64,000 nt of DNA from Methylotenera_A sp040079935. Lineage in GTDB: Bacteria > Pseudomonadota > Gammaproteobacteria > Burkholderiales > Methylophilaceae. The notes under the pieces are model-generated. The model was not told the origin of the DNA. It saw nothing but the letters and a program-made list of their open reading frames with translations, and did no database searches. Location of the stretch: NCBI GenBank assembly GCA_040079935.1, contig JBEBJI010000005.1:43426-107425 (forward strand). Reading direction: 5' to 3'. Each line of letters begins with the position of its first letter. The first letter of the stretch is position 1. Below, piece after piece: positions 1 to 8,984 of this stretch. The position numbers were made by a program, and so were the translations under genes.

Positions 1-990
1 ATTATGCACCCAAATTTTGCCGATTTCTTGCGGCAAGCGCGTTAAAATCGATTTTTCATTATCGCCAATACCATGAGCTGCATCCACCAATAATAATGCA
101 ACCTGCGCGTTTTCTAGCGCTCGATATGTTCTCTCAATTCCGATTTTTTCCACCGCGTCGCTTGTCTCGCGCAACCCCGCAGTATCGATGATATGCAATG
201 GCAACCCATTGATTTGTATCATATTTTTAATTGCATCGCGCGTCGTGCCCGCTATCGGCGTCACAATCGCCACTTCTTCGCCGCTCAATTGGTTCATCAA
301 GCTGGATTTGCCCACATTCGGCTGGCCAATCAAAATTACATGTAAACCTTCGCGTAGTAAACTACCTTGTTTGGCTTTTAAGAACACAGCTTTCAATTCA
401 GTCGCAATATCGTCCAGCTTTTCAGCAACTTTTCCCTGCGTAATAAAATCAATTTCTTCTTCAGGAAAATCCAAGCACGCTTCTACATACATACGCAAAT
501 TTATCAACTTGGCCAACACTAAATTAATGCTATTAGAAAACTCACCAGATAAAGATCTGACAGCACTTCGCGCTGCCTCCGCTGTTGAAGCGTTAATCAC
601 ATCCGACACGGCCTCGGCCTGTGCTAAATCTATTTTGTCATTTAAGTAAGCGCGGCGCGTAAATTCACCTGGCTCGGCCTGACGCGCGCCTAAAGCTATG
701 CAACGTGCTAAAAGAATCTGCATCAACGCAGTGCCACCATGCGCTTGTAGCTCTAAAACATCTTCGCCTGTATATGAATGTGGATTTTGATAGAAAATCG
801 CGATACCGCGATCAATTAATTCTTGGTTTGCGTCGTAGAAAGGCAAATAGGCCGCATAGCGTGGAGCAGGGCAATGATTTAATATTTCGCTGGCGATGCA
901 TTGCGATAAATTGCCTGAAACCCTTACTACACCAATGCCACCAGCACCACTCGCTGTGGCAATAGCGACGATTGTATCTTTATTTTGCAT
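1..990 (-). CDS. mnmE: tRNA modification GTPase MnmE (partial, C-terminus cut by window edge)
   Basis: The reverse strand is open from the ATG at 990 to the window edge, giving about 330 N-terminal residues. MnmE works with MnmG to install the carboxymethylaminomethyl (or aminomethyl) group on wobble uridine 34 of certain tRNAs. The N-terminal folate-binding domain starts MQNKDTIVAIATASG and contains the family stretch PGEFTRRAYLNDKIDLAQAE. A G domain follows with Walker A GQPNVGKSS and the switch motif DTAGLRE. The C-terminal part with the terminal Cys motif is outside the window. The start lies inside the end of yidC (11 bp overlap), so translation is probably coupled. The yidD-yidC-mnmE order is typical of the origin region of many Proteobacteria. 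Confidence 0.95.
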   Translation of the reverse strand, partial: MQNKDTIVAIATASGAGGIGVVRVSGNLSQCIASEILNHCPAPRYAAYLPFYDANQELIDRGIAIFYQNPHSYTGEDVLELQAHGGTALMQILLARCIALGARQAEPGEFTRRAYLNDKIDLAQAEAVSDVINASTAEAARSAVRSLSGEFSNSINLVLAKLINLRMYVEACLDFPEEEIDFITQGKVAEKLDDIATELKAVFLKAKQGSLLREGLHVILIGQPNVGKSSLMNQLSGEEVAIVTPIAGTTRDAIKNMIQINGLPLHIIDTAGLRETSDAVEKIGIERTYRALENAQVALLLVDAAHGIGDNEKSILTRLPQEIGKIWVHN

Positions 991-2629
991 TGCCTTTTTT
1001 GGCTAAAGCGGCAGCATGTATGGATTTATTGACATACCATTGCTGTGCAATCGAAAGCACATTATTCACCAGCCAATACAATACCAAGCCCGCGGGGAAG
1101 AAGAAGAAAAATATACTGAACACCACAGGCATAATTTTCATCACTTTTGCCTGAATCGGGTCTGTCGGCGCTGGGTTCAAATAAGTTTGAATAATCATGG
1201 TCGCGCCCATTAAAAGCGGCAACACATAATATGGATCGATCGCAGACAAATCTTGAATCCAGCCAAAAAATGGCGCGTGGCGTAATTCAACTGAGCCCAA
1301 AATCATCCAATAAAGCGCGATGAAAACAGGAACCTGCACCAATATTGGCAAGCAGCCGCTCATCGGATTGATTTTTTCGGTACGATACATTTCCATCATG
1401 GCTTGCTGCATTTTTTGCTTATCGTCGCCAAACTTTTCTTTCATACTTTGCAAGCGCGGTGCCAACTCACGCATTTGTGCCATCGATTTATAGCTTTTTG
1501 CAGAAAGCGGATAAAACGCCGCTTTGATTAAAACGGTGAGTAGAATAATTGCCACACCCCAGTTGTGTACCAAATCATTTAATTTAGTAAGCACCCAAAA
1601 CAGTGGCTTTGCAACAACTGTTAACCAACCATAATCAACCGCATATTCTAAACCTGGCGCAGCTGCTGCTAAATCTTTTTCTGTCTGTGGCCCAGCAAAT
1701 AATTGTGCATTTATGTCTGCCCTAGAACCAGCACCAATACTCGCTCCTGGCGTTATCACACCAACTGCAAAGATATTTTCTGATAATTGTTTGGTGTAAA
1801 ACTCACGATTGACTCCCGCTTTAGGGATCCATGCACTGGCAAAATAATGCTCAATTAAACCAATCCATCCATCTTTACTTGTTTTAGAAAGCGCCTCGTC
1901 GGCCATATCAGCAAATGCAATTTTTTTAAATTTATCCGCATCTGTAAAGTACGCGCCTCCAGTAAACGTGGGCATCATGGCCGAGCCTTGCTTAGATTCA
2001 CTATCATGCACGATTTGATAATAAGCGGTTGGCGTAATAGTAGCCGCACTGCTGTTGTTGATTTGGTAGCTCACATCTATGACATAACTGCCACGATGGA
2101 AAGTGTAAACTTTATCCACACTAATACCATTACCCTGCCAAGATAAGCGTACTTCTTGGCTTGATGCACCATCAGCCATGGTGTAACTTGCGGCAGCACT
2201 GGTAAATTGTGATTTATGATTAGGTAAATCACTACCCATTAAGCCAGTTTGTGCAATATACAGCATCGGTTTTTGTGCTTCGTCCATCAACACAAAATTG
2301 CCATCTTTTTCTTCTGCCGCGCTGTGTTTATTGAGTTCTAAACGGCGCAAATCGCCACCGAAAGTATCAATTTCCGCCTGAAATAAATCAGTAGAAACTT
2401 TAATACGCTGACCTTTTTCCAGCTTAAATTGGCCATCAATAACTGCATTTTCTGCTGTTGCTGTATTTACAGCATTGCCAGCAACCGCATCGTTATTAGC
2501 TTCTGGCGATGCCTGTTGTCTACCTTGTTGCGTAATCTGCGCGGGTTGATCCTTCTTCTGCCAAGCGTCCCACAGCATCATGATAGAAAATGAAAAAACA
2601 ACAAATAATATTAAACGGCGTGTGTCCAT
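980..2629 (-). CDS. yidC: Membrane protein insertase YidC
   Basis: 549 residues, normal for Gram-negative YidC (Oxa1 superfamily), which inserts and folds inner-membrane proteins alone or with SecYEG. An N-terminal membrane helix (MDTRRLILFVVFSFSIMML) is followed by a long periplasmic domain (about residues 40-330). The conserved C-terminal multi-helix core includes LFWVLTKLNDLVHNWGVAII, a cytoplasmic hairpin rich in charged residues, and NPMSGCLPILVQVPVFIALY. The C-terminus is basic (AALAKKGNAK), as is common for ribosome contact. It lies 38 bp downstream of yidD and overlaps mnmE. Confidence 0.97.
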   Translation of the reverse strand: MDTRRLILFVVFSFSIMMLWDAWQKKDQPAQITQQGRQQASPEANNDAVAGNAVNTATAENAVIDGQFKLEKGQRIKVSTDLFQAEIDTFGGDLRRLELNKHSAAEEKDGNFVLMDEAQKPMLYIAQTGLMGSDLPNHKSQFTSAAASYTMADGASSQEVRLSWQGNGISVDKVYTFHRGSYVIDVSYQINNSSAATITPTAYYQIVHDSESKQGSAMMPTFTGGAYFTDADKFKKIAFADMADEALSKTSKDGWIGLIEHYFASAWIPKAGVNREFYTKQLSENIFAVGVITPGASIGAGSRADINAQLFAGPQTEKDLAAAAPGLEYAVDYGWLTVVAKPLFWVLTKLNDLVHNWGVAIILLTVLIKAAFYPLSAKSYKSMAQMRELAPRLQSMKEKFGDDKQKMQQAMMEMYRTEKINPMSGCLPILVQVPVFIALYWMILGSVELRHAPFFGWIQDLSAIDPYYVLPLLMGATMIIQTYLNPAPTDPIQAKVMKIMPVVFSIFFFFFPAGLVLYWLVNNVLSIAQQWYVNKSIHAAALAKKGNAK

Positions 2630-2667
2630 AAACTCTTTATCATCAATAAGTTATAAATTTTATTACT

Positions 2668-2880
2668 TTATTTTGGCACTGGATCATGACCACCAACATG
2701 CCATGGATGGCAACGTGATAATCGTTTAATGGTTAGCAAAAAGCCTTTTAGCGCGCCATATGTTTGCATGCTCTCAATGGCATATTGTGAACATGTAGGC
2801 GTAAATCGACAATGCTGACCAAAAAACGGGCTTAGCGCTAATTGATACAGCTTTATCAAAGCAATCAAAAATTTTGTCAT
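2668..2880 (-). CDS. yidD: Membrane protein insertion efficiency factor YidD
   Basis: 70 residues. It has the family core CRFTPTCSQYAIESM, with its Cys and Tyr residues, and ends in the usual HPWHVGGHDPVP motif. The N-terminal segment is amphipathic and hydrophobic (FLIALIKLYQLALSPFFG), consistent with peripheral association with the inner membrane. YidD is thought to aid YidC-dependent insertion. The gene sits between rnpA (14 bp upstream) and yidC (38 bp downstream) in the standard rpmH-rnpA-yidD-yidC-mnmE order, so it is most likely co-transcribed with them. Confidence 0.95.
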   Translation of the reverse strand: MTKFLIALIKLYQLALSPFFGQHCRFTPTCSQYAIESMQTYGALKGFLLTIKRLSRCHPWHVGGHDPVPK

Positions 2881-2894
2881 TTCAAAACAAGCTA

Positions 2895-3263
2895 CTAGCT
2901 ATCCTTAATTGGCACTATTTTAGCTGAAAGTTTTAACAATAAACTTTCAAACTCTTGTTTTATCAATATAAAATCTGGCTTTTCAAATGGTTTTTGCACT
3001 TGAATCACTAAATCTATCACTGGCAAATTATGTTGATTTAACCTGAAAAGCTCTCGCAACACACGCCGCATATAATTACGTTGCACCGCTAATTTTGCGG
3101 TTTTTTTACTCACAATTAAACCCAAACGCGCAATATTCGCTTCATTTAATCGATAACGCATGACTAAATGAGGGCTTGCAATACGTTTGCGCAAATTAAA
3201 AACGGATGAAAAATCATCCGTTTTTACTATCTTGGCTTGTCTAGTTAATCTAAACGATACCAA
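2895..3263 (-). CDS. rnpA: Ribonuclease P protein component RnpA
   Basis: 122 residues. RnpA is the basic protein cofactor of RNase P, which removes 5' leaders from pre-tRNAs. The RNR-type family motif appears as AVQRNYMRRVLRELFR, and LGLIVSKKTAKLA precedes it. The reading frame begins at a TTG codon (VSFRLTRQAK...), since no suitable ATG exists nearby, and the upstream A-rich AAAGAAAA gives only a weak ribosome binding site. It lies 56 bp downstream of rpmH, so both are probably made from one leftward transcript. Confidence 0.93.
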   Translation of the reverse strand: MVSFRLTRQAKIVKTDDFSSVFNLRKRIASPHLVMRYRLNEANIARLGLIVSKKTAKLAVQRNYMRRVLRELFRLNQHNLPVIDLVIQVQKPFEKPDFILIKQEFESLLLKLSAKIVPIKDS

Positions 3264-3319
3264 TTTATTTTCTTTAAAATATGTATGAGCGTCTATTTAT
3301 AGCACTCATATATATTAAT

Positions 3320-3454
3320 TTAAAGACCTAAGCGTGCGCGACCTTTAGCGCGACGTGCCGCAATCACTGCACGACCACCTTTGGTTTTCATGCGCACTAG
3401 AAAGCCGTGTGTGCGTGCACGACGTGTTTTAGAAGGTTGATAGGTACGTTTCAT
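3320..3454 (-). CDS. rpmH: 50S ribosomal protein L34
   Basis: 44-residue highly basic protein starting MKRTYQPSKTRRARTHGF and ending RRAKGRARLGL, which is L34. It is too short for many ORF callers but unmistakable in sequence. It heads the leftward rpmH-rnpA-yidD-yidC-mnmE cluster and is divergent from dnaA. The about 250 bp between rpmH and the dnaA start holds the promoters of both directions. Confidence 0.97.
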   Translation of the reverse strand: MKRTYQPSKTRRARTHGFLVRMKTKGGRAVIAARRAKGRARLGL

Positions 3455-3564
3455 TATTGTCTCCAACTAGCAAATGCTACAAAGCCCGCCATTAGACCCG
3501 ATAACACCCTAGTTTGTCAATGAATATTTGGTTATATATATTGATGAAAAAATAGTGAATCGCC

Positions 3565-3573
3565 TGTGGATAA
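3565..3573 (-). promoter_or_regulatory. DnaA box upstream of dnaA
   Basis: TGTGGATAA on the + strand is the exact complement of the consensus DnaA box TTATCCACA. It lies in the rpmH-dnaA spacer, about 130 bp before the dnaA start codon. A box here fits autoregulation of dnaA by DnaA, or an outlying part of the origin. It is a single perfect site; no cluster was seen on this side. Confidence 0.65.
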
Positions 3574-3580
3574 GTCTGAT

Positions 3581-3630
3581 TAAACCAGCTAGAATAGTCG
3601 GGAAATTTAATAGTAAACTTAGCTGGTTTA
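3581..3630. repeat. Inverted repeat in the dnaA leader
   Basis: TAAACCAGCTA (3581-3591) and TAGCTGGTTTA (3620-3630) are perfect 11-bp complementary arms separated by 28 bp, between the upstream DnaA box and the dnaA start at 3705. It could be a hairpin in the dnaA mRNA leader or a protein-binding palindrome. There is no T-run after it, so it is not an obvious terminator. Confidence 0.5.
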
Positions 3631-3704
3631 TTTATGCACTGCCCGTAATTAAACAAAATAAAATCAATAACTTAATAACTACTGTAATAGATTTTAGGCA
3701 ACCG

Positions 3705-5132
3705 ATGGAAAAATTTTGGCCTACCTGCCTTAGTCGCTTTGAACAAGAGCTATCTGCGCAACAATTTAATACTTGGATTAAACCCCTACAAGCCGAGTTG
3801 ACCGACAACGCGCTACGCATACTCGCGCCCAATAAATTTGTACAGCTGTGGGTAAAAGAACGTTTTTTAAGTAAAATTGAGACTATTGCAGCTGAATTAC
3901 TGCCACAAAATACATTAATTGAATTGACCATTTGTGAAAAAATAAACGTAAAAAAAACAGTCAATGGCCGCTCAAACATAAATTCTTCACTTGCCAAAAA
4001 TAATAGCAACCCTATCACCAATTTAGTCACTACAAAAGCCGCATTACCCCATAATACAAACGAACGTAGCACTAGTAGCCGTAGTCCTAGTGATCGCAGT
4101 TTAAATGAGCGCGGCTCTGGCTTAAACCCCAATTTTAACTTTAACAATTATGTCACAGGCCGCGCCAATCAACTCGCTCGTGCTGCTGCTATACAAGTGG
4201 CAGATAACCCAGGACAAGCCTACAACCCGCTATTTATCTATGGTGGCGTGGGGTTGGGCAAAACACATTTATTACAAGCCATCGGCAATCAATTAAAACA
4301 ACAAAATCCAGATGCCAAAATTCGTTATTTACATGCTGAGCGTTATGTATCAGATGTAGTAAAGGCCTACGAAAACAAAGCCTTTGATGAATTTAAACGT
4401 CAATATCATTCACTCGATTTATTGCTGATTGATGATATTCAATTTTTTGCTAAAAAAACGCGTACCCAAGAAGAGTTTTTTTACGCATTTAACACGCTCA
4501 TCGAAGAAAAAAAACAAATCGTCATTACTTGTGATACTTATCCAAAAGAAATTATCGACGTGGACGAACGTTTACGTACGCGCTTTAGTTGGGGTTTAAC
4601 GGTGGCGGTAGAGCCACCAGAGCTAGAAATGCGCGTCGCTATTTTGCTTAAAAAAGCCGAAGAATCTAAAATCAACCTAAGCGAAGATGTTGCATTTTTT
4701 GTGGCCAAGCAAATCCGCTCTAGCGTGCGCGAGCTGGAAGGCGCATTAAACCGTATTATTGCCATGGCAAACTTTACTGGCCATGCCATTGATTTGCACT
4801 TAGCTAAAGATGCGTTACGTGATTTAATTGCGGTGCGTGGCCGTCAAATTACCATCGAAAATATTCAAAAAACTGTGGCAGATTATTACAAAATTAAAGT
4901 CGGCGAAATGCACAGCAAAAAGCGCTCACGTAATTTCGCCCGCCCGCGCCAAGTGGCGATGAGTTTAGCGCGCGAACTCACCAATCATAGCTTCCCAGAA
5001 ATTGGTGAAGCTTTTGGTAGTCGCCACCACACAACCGTGATGCACGCGTGTGAAGAAATTGAACAGTTGCGTTTGAATGATCAAGCCATTGCTCGTGATA
5101 TAGGATTTTTAACGCAAGTAATTAGGGATTAA
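3705..5132 (+). CDS. dnaA: Chromosomal replication initiator protein DnaA
   Basis: 475 residues from the ATG at 3705. The frame stays open 59 codons further upstream, but MEKFWPTCLSRFEQEL matches the usual DnaA N-terminus and family length, so the shorter start is chosen. Domain I binds partners (to about residue 85). A low-complexity Asn/Ser/Arg linker follows. The AAA+ domain carries Walker A GGVGLGKTH (about residue 180) and Walker B LLLIDDIQFF (about 238). Domain IV has the DNA-binding signature RPRQVAMSLARELT and GSRHHTTVMHA. It binds DnaA boxes and opens oriC. dnaN and gyrB follow in the same direction. Confidence 0.97.
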   Translation: MEKFWPTCLSRFEQELSAQQFNTWIKPLQAELTDNALRILAPNKFVQLWVKERFLSKIETIAAELLPQNTLIELTICEKINVKKTVNGRSNINSSLAKNNSNPITNLVTTKAALPHNTNERSTSSRSPSDRSLNERGSGLNPNFNFNNYVTGRANQLARAAAIQVADNPGQAYNPLFIYGGVGLGKTHLLQAIGNQLKQQNPDAKIRYLHAERYVSDVVKAYENKAFDEFKRQYHSLDLLLIDDIQFFAKKTRTQEEFFYAFNTLIEEKKQIVITCDTYPKEIIDVDERLRTRFSWGLTVAVEPPELEMRVAILLKKAEESKINLSEDVAFFVAKQIRSSVRELEGALNRIIAMANFTGHAIDLHLAKDALRDLIAVRGRQITIENIQKTVADYYKIKVGEMHSKKRSRNFARPRQVAMSLARELTNHSFPEIGEAFGSRHHTTVMHACEEIEQLRLNDQAIARDIGFLTQVIRD

Positions 5133-5415
5133 AATGTATAGGGTTAGGATAAATGACTTGTGATTAAAGCAATATTAAGTTGTGGATTAATTAAGATTAA
5201 AACCTGTTTTTTATAAAGTTAACTTTTTATACACAATTCACCCGCAACATTAAAGGCAAAACTTAACAACTTAAATTAAACTTTAACTTAATGATTTCAC
5301 TAAATTTATTAGTGTTATCCACAGAAAAACCGTACATTATTATTACTATTATTTTTAAATATATATTAAATACTTAATTAATTACTTGGAAACTCAAACT
5401 TGAAAGACAAGCATC
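5133..5415. other. oriC: Putative origin of replication oriC (dnaA-dnaN intergenic)
   Basis: This 283-bp spacer between dnaA and dnaN is very AT-rich. It carries DnaA boxes TTATACACA (5227-5235) and TTATCCACA (5315-5323), both matching TTATNCACA, and a near match TGTGGATTA (5181-5189, opposite strand). After the second box comes an AT-only stretch (about 5336-5390) suited to strand opening. Position beside dnaA, box content and base composition support oriC. A search for cumulative GC-skew minimum was not possible here. The same spacer must hold the dnaN promoter. Confidence 0.75.
5337..5354 (-). promoter_or_regulatory. DnaA-trio-like run in oriC
   Basis: On the + strand the triplets are TTA TTA TTA CTA TTA TTT. 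Read 3' to 5' on the complementary strand they are AAT AAT AAT GAT AAT AAA, six consecutive matches to the DnaA-trio pattern 3'-[G/A]A[T/A]-5'. The run starts 13 bp after the DnaA box at 5315-5323, with a short CCG-containing spacer between. This is the arrangement described for bacterial origin-unwinding elements. Confidence 0.55.
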
Positions 5416-6516
5416 ATGCAAATTAAAATCAACCGCGAAATTTTATTAAAACCACTTACTAATGTAAGTAGTATTGTTGAGCGTCGTCATACTTTACCGA
5501 TACTTTCTAATTTACTAGTTGAGGCAAAAAATAATTCGATTCAACTCACCGCTACCGATTTAGAAATGCAAATTTCTTTGAATATAGAAAGCAAATTTAC
5601 AGGCGAATTATCTATCACTATTTCAGCAAAAAAATTATTAGATATATGTCGTTCTTTGCCAGAAGGTGTAGATATAGACATGGTGAGCAACGATAGTCGC
5701 ATTACTGTTAAAACAGGCAAAAGTCGCTTTAATTTACAAACTTTACCTGCCGCCGATTACCCTGTGATGACTAAAGCAGCGGGCGCAGGCACAGAAATTA
5801 ATATTAGCCAAATAGCGCTAAAAAAATTATTAAAACAAGTCGAGTTTGCGATGGCGCAACAAGATATTCGTTATTATTTAAATGGTTTGTTGCTAGAAGT
5901 GAATGAAAATAAACTCAATATTGTGGGCACCGATGGTCATCGCTTAAGTTTTACCTCAACCACGCTAAATAAAAATTATGAAAAATCAGAAGTGATTATT
6001 CCGCGTAAAACAGTGGTTGAGTTGATTAAATTGCTTGATGACAGCGAAGATGAAGTGTTGATAGAAATTAACGCCGGCCAAGTAAATTTTAGTTTTAGTA
6101 ATATTCGCTTAATATCAAAAGTGATTGATGGTAAATTCCCAGATTACAATCGCGTTATTCCCGTAGGACACCAAAACACCTTTAACGTTAATCGCATGAG
6201 CGTGCTTACCGCAATGCAACGCGCATCAATACTCTCAAATGAAAAGTACCGCGGCATCCGCATGGTGTTGAGTAACAATAATCTTAAGCTAATAAGCACC
6301 AATACTGAGCAAGAAGAAGCAGAAGAAGAACTAGAAATTGATTATGCTAAAGATAGTTTAGATATTGGCTTTAACGTGACTTATTTAATCGATGTGCTTA
6401 ATAATGTAAACGATGAAACCATTAATTTTTCATTTGCTGATGCCAATAGCAGCTGTTTAGTTACAGTACCAAACGACGAAAATTACAAATATGTGGTTAT
6501 GCCGATGCGCATATAA
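5416..6516 (+). CDS. dnaN: DNA polymerase III beta subunit (sliding clamp)
   Basis: 366 residues, the normal length of the beta clamp, which forms a ring dimer around DNA and tethers polymerase III and repair enzymes. The N-terminus MQIKINREILLKPLTNVSSI and the C-terminal YVVMPMRI match the family; the C-terminal MPMRL-like tail lines the partner-binding pocket. Three clamp domains are implied by length, including ILSNLLVEA and GTDGHRLS motifs. It follows oriC and precedes gyrB by 46 bp. recF, often found between them, is absent from this position. Confidence 0.97.
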   Translation: MQIKINREILLKPLTNVSSIVERRHTLPILSNLLVEAKNNSIQLTATDLEMQISLNIESKFTGELSITISAKKLLDICRSLPEGVDIDMVSNDSRITVKTGKSRFNLQTLPAADYPVMTKAAGAGTEINISQIALKKLLKQVEFAMAQQDIRYYLNGLLLEVNENKLNIVGTDGHRLSFTSTTLNKNYEKSEVIIPRKTVVELIKLLDDSEDEVLIEINAGQVNFSFSNIRLISKVIDGKFPDYNRVIPVGHQNTFNVNRMSVLTAMQRASILSNEKYRGIRMVLSNNNLKLISTNTEQEEAEEELEIDYAKDSLDIGFNVTYLIDVLNNVNDETINFSFADANSSCLVTVPNDENYKYVVMPMRI

Positions 6517-6562
6517 ATATAAACTAAAAAATACTACATACTTAAACTTTAAAGAAATGATT

Positions 6563-8977
6563 ATGGCAAAAGCTCCAGCACAACCCGAATATAACTCAGA
6601 CAGTATTAAAATCTTAGAAGGCCTAGACGCGGTGCGTAAACGTCCAGGCATGTACATTGGTGACACCTCCGATGGCTCAGGCTTGCACCATATGGTGTTT
6701 GAGGTGCTCGATAACGCCATTGACGAGGCCTTGGCGGGGCATTGCGACGATATTAAGGTCATCATCCATCCCGATAACTCCATAAGCGTCTCAGACAACG
6801 GGCGTGGCATCCCTACCGATGTTAAAGATGACGACAAGCACGACCCAAAACGCTCTGCGGCCGAGATTGTGATGACGGAACTACATGCTGGTGGTAAGTT
6901 CGATCAAAACTCTTACAAGGTTTCTGGTGGCTTGCATGGCGTGGGCGTTTCGGTGGTCAATGCGCTTTCAGATTGGTTGCGCCTTAAAATTTACCGCAAG
7001 GGTGAAGTGCATCAAATGGAATTTCATCGTGGCGTGCCAGTTGCGCCTTTGGTTCAAACAGGTAAAACGGATAAAAAAGGCACAGAAGTACACTTTTTGG
7101 CTTCGGTTGAGACTTTTGTTTTAGTGGAATATCACTTTGAAATTTTAGCTAAACGTATTCGCGAGCTGTCATTTTTAAACTACGGCGTCAAAATTGAGTT
7201 AATAGACCAGCGCACAGGAAAATCTGAAAATTTTGCTCACGCAGGCGGCATTAAAGGCTTTGTGGAGTATATCAACCGTACTAAAACCGTGCTACATCCC
7301 AAAACTTTTTACGCTAAGGGCGAAAAAGATGGCATGACGATTGAGGTCGCTATGCAATGGAACGACAGCTACAGCGAAACCGTGCAATGTTTTACTAATA
7401 ACATTCCGCAACGCGATGGTGGCACGCATTTAACCGGCCTGCGCACAGCTATGACGCGCACGTTGAATCAATATATTGAGCAAAGTGATTTAGCGAAAAA
7501 AGCTAAAGTAGAAACCACGGGCGACGATATGCGTGAAGGTATTTGCTGTGTGCTTTCAGTAAAAGTGCCAGACCCAAAATTTTCATCGCAAACCAAAGAT
7601 AAATTGGTCTCATCTGAGGTGCAACCAGTGGTTTCGGAAGTGGTTTCACAAAAATTAGCCGACTTTTTGGCGGAAAATCCAGCCGATGCAAAAATTATCT
7701 GCGGCAAAATTGTCGATGCCGCACGTGCGCGCGAAGCTGCGCGTAAAGCGCGCGAAATCACCCGCCGCAAAGGAGTGATGGATACGCTTGGCTTGCCTGG
7801 TAAATTGGCGGATTGCCAAGAAAAAGACCCAGCACTTTGTGAGCTATATTTGGTGGAAGGTGATTCTGCAGGCGGTTCGGCTAAACAAGGGCGCGACCGT
7901 AAAAACCAAGCCATTTTGCCGCTTAAAGGTAAAATTTTAAACGTCGAAAAAGCACGTTTTGATAAATTATTAGGCAGTCAGGAAATCGCGACATTGATTA
8001 CCGCGCTTGGCACCAGCATTGGAAAAGATGACTTTAGCGTAGAGAAACTGCGCTATCACCGCATTATTATCATGACCGATGCCGATGTGGATGGCGCGCA
8101 TATTCGCACGCTTTTACTCACCTTCTTCTATCGCCAAATGACCGAGCTGGTTGAGCGCGGCCACATTTATATTGCCCAACCACCCCTCTACAAGGTTAAG
8201 CAGGGTAAAGATGAGCGCTATTTAAAAGATCAGCAAGAGTTGGATATTTACCTGCTCAATTCTGCATTAAAAGGCGCAGAGCTGGACACCAAAACCAATG
8301 CAGGCGTGCTGACTGGCGAGCCATTGACTGAAATCGCCAAACAAATGGTGCTAACAGAAGCGGTGATTCGCCGAATTGCCGCGCTGTATGACGAAAGCGT
8401 GCTACGCGCCATTCAAGATGTAGGCGCGATTGATTTAAGCAACGAGGCTAACGCCAATAAAGTGGCCGAGCAATTGCGTCCTATTTTAGGCGCGGTGGGC
8501 AGCGAGGTGCTGGTGGCGTTTGACGCTGAGACCAATACCTATCGCTTAGAAGTGAATAAATACGTGCATGGTAATTTGCAATGTTGCGTGATAGATGCAG
8601 AATTTTTAAGCAGTGGTGATTACCGCCAACTTTTAAAAGTATCTACCATGCTGCACGGCTTAATTGGTGCGGGTGCGATGGTTAAACGTAACGAAAAAGA
8701 GCAAACGGTAAACACCTTTAAACAAGCGCTAGATTGGTTGTTGGCAGAGGCGAAAAACACGCTGAATATTCAACGCTACAAAGGCTTGGGCGAGATGAAC
8801 CCATCACAATTGTGGGAAACGACGATGGACCCGAAAGTGCGTCGTTTATTAAGAGTGCAGATTGATGACGCGATTGCTGCCGATGAAATCTTTACTACGT
8901 TGATGGGCGATAACGTCGAGCCAAGACGCGCGTTTATTGAAAGCAATGCGTTGGGCGCAAGTAACTTGGATATTTAA
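6563..8977 (+). CDS. gyrB: DNA gyrase subunit B
   Basis: 804 residues from the ATG at 6563 (A-rich AAAGAAA just upstream; an ATG at 6557 is the alternative). The GHKL ATPase domain shows DNAIDEALAGH, DNGRGIPTD and GGLHGVGVSVVNALS. The TOPRIM domain has EGDSAGGSAKQGRDR and the metal-binding DADVDGAHIRTLL. The C-terminus ends in ALGASNLDI, close to the classical family ending. A long insert between TOPRIM and C-terminus (about residues 560-700) is as in other Gram-negative GyrB. With GyrA, encoded elsewhere, it introduces negative supercoils. It is third in the dnaA-dnaN-gyrB series. Confidence 0.97.
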   Translation: MAKAPAQPEYNSDSIKILEGLDAVRKRPGMYIGDTSDGSGLHHMVFEVLDNAIDEALAGHCDDIKVIIHPDNSISVSDNGRGIPTDVKDDDKHDPKRSAAEIVMTELHAGGKFDQNSYKVSGGLHGVGVSVVNALSDWLRLKIYRKGEVHQMEFHRGVPVAPLVQTGKTDKKGTEVHFLASVETFVLVEYHFEILAKRIRELSFLNYGVKIELIDQRTGKSENFAHAGGIKGFVEYINRTKTVLHPKTFYAKGEKDGMTIEVAMQWNDSYSETVQCFTNNIPQRDGGTHLTGLRTAMTRTLNQYIEQSDLAKKAKVETTGDDMREGICCVLSVKVPDPKFSSQTKDKLVSSEVQPVVSEVVSQKLADFLAENPADAKIICGKIVDAARAREAARKAREITRRKGVMDTLGLPGKLADCQEKDPALCELYLVEGDSAGGSAKQGRDRKNQAILPLKGKILNVEKARFDKLLGSQEIATLITALGTSIGKDDFSVEKLRYHRIIIMTDADVDGAHIRTLLLTFFYRQMTELVERGHIYIAQPPLYKVKQGKDERYLKDQQELDIYLLNSALKGAELDTKTNAGVLTGEPLTEIAKQMVLTEAVIRRIAALYDESVLRAIQDVGAIDLSNEANANKVAEQLRPILGAVGSEVLVAFDAETNTYRLEVNKYVHGNLQCCVIDAEFLSSGDYRQLLKVSTMLHGLIGAGAMVKRNEKEQTVNTFKQALDWLLAEAKNTLNIQRYKGLGEMNPSQLWETTMDPKVRRLLRVQIDDAIAADEIFTTLMGDNVEPRRAFIESNALGASNLDI

Positions 8978-8984
8978 ATGGTAC

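Noticed and set aside
3632..4147. Open frame of 171 codons on the reverse strand of dnaA
   Set aside because: Antisense to the secure dnaA frame, low-complexity Ser/Leu content and no recognisable family; it is a shadow ORF.
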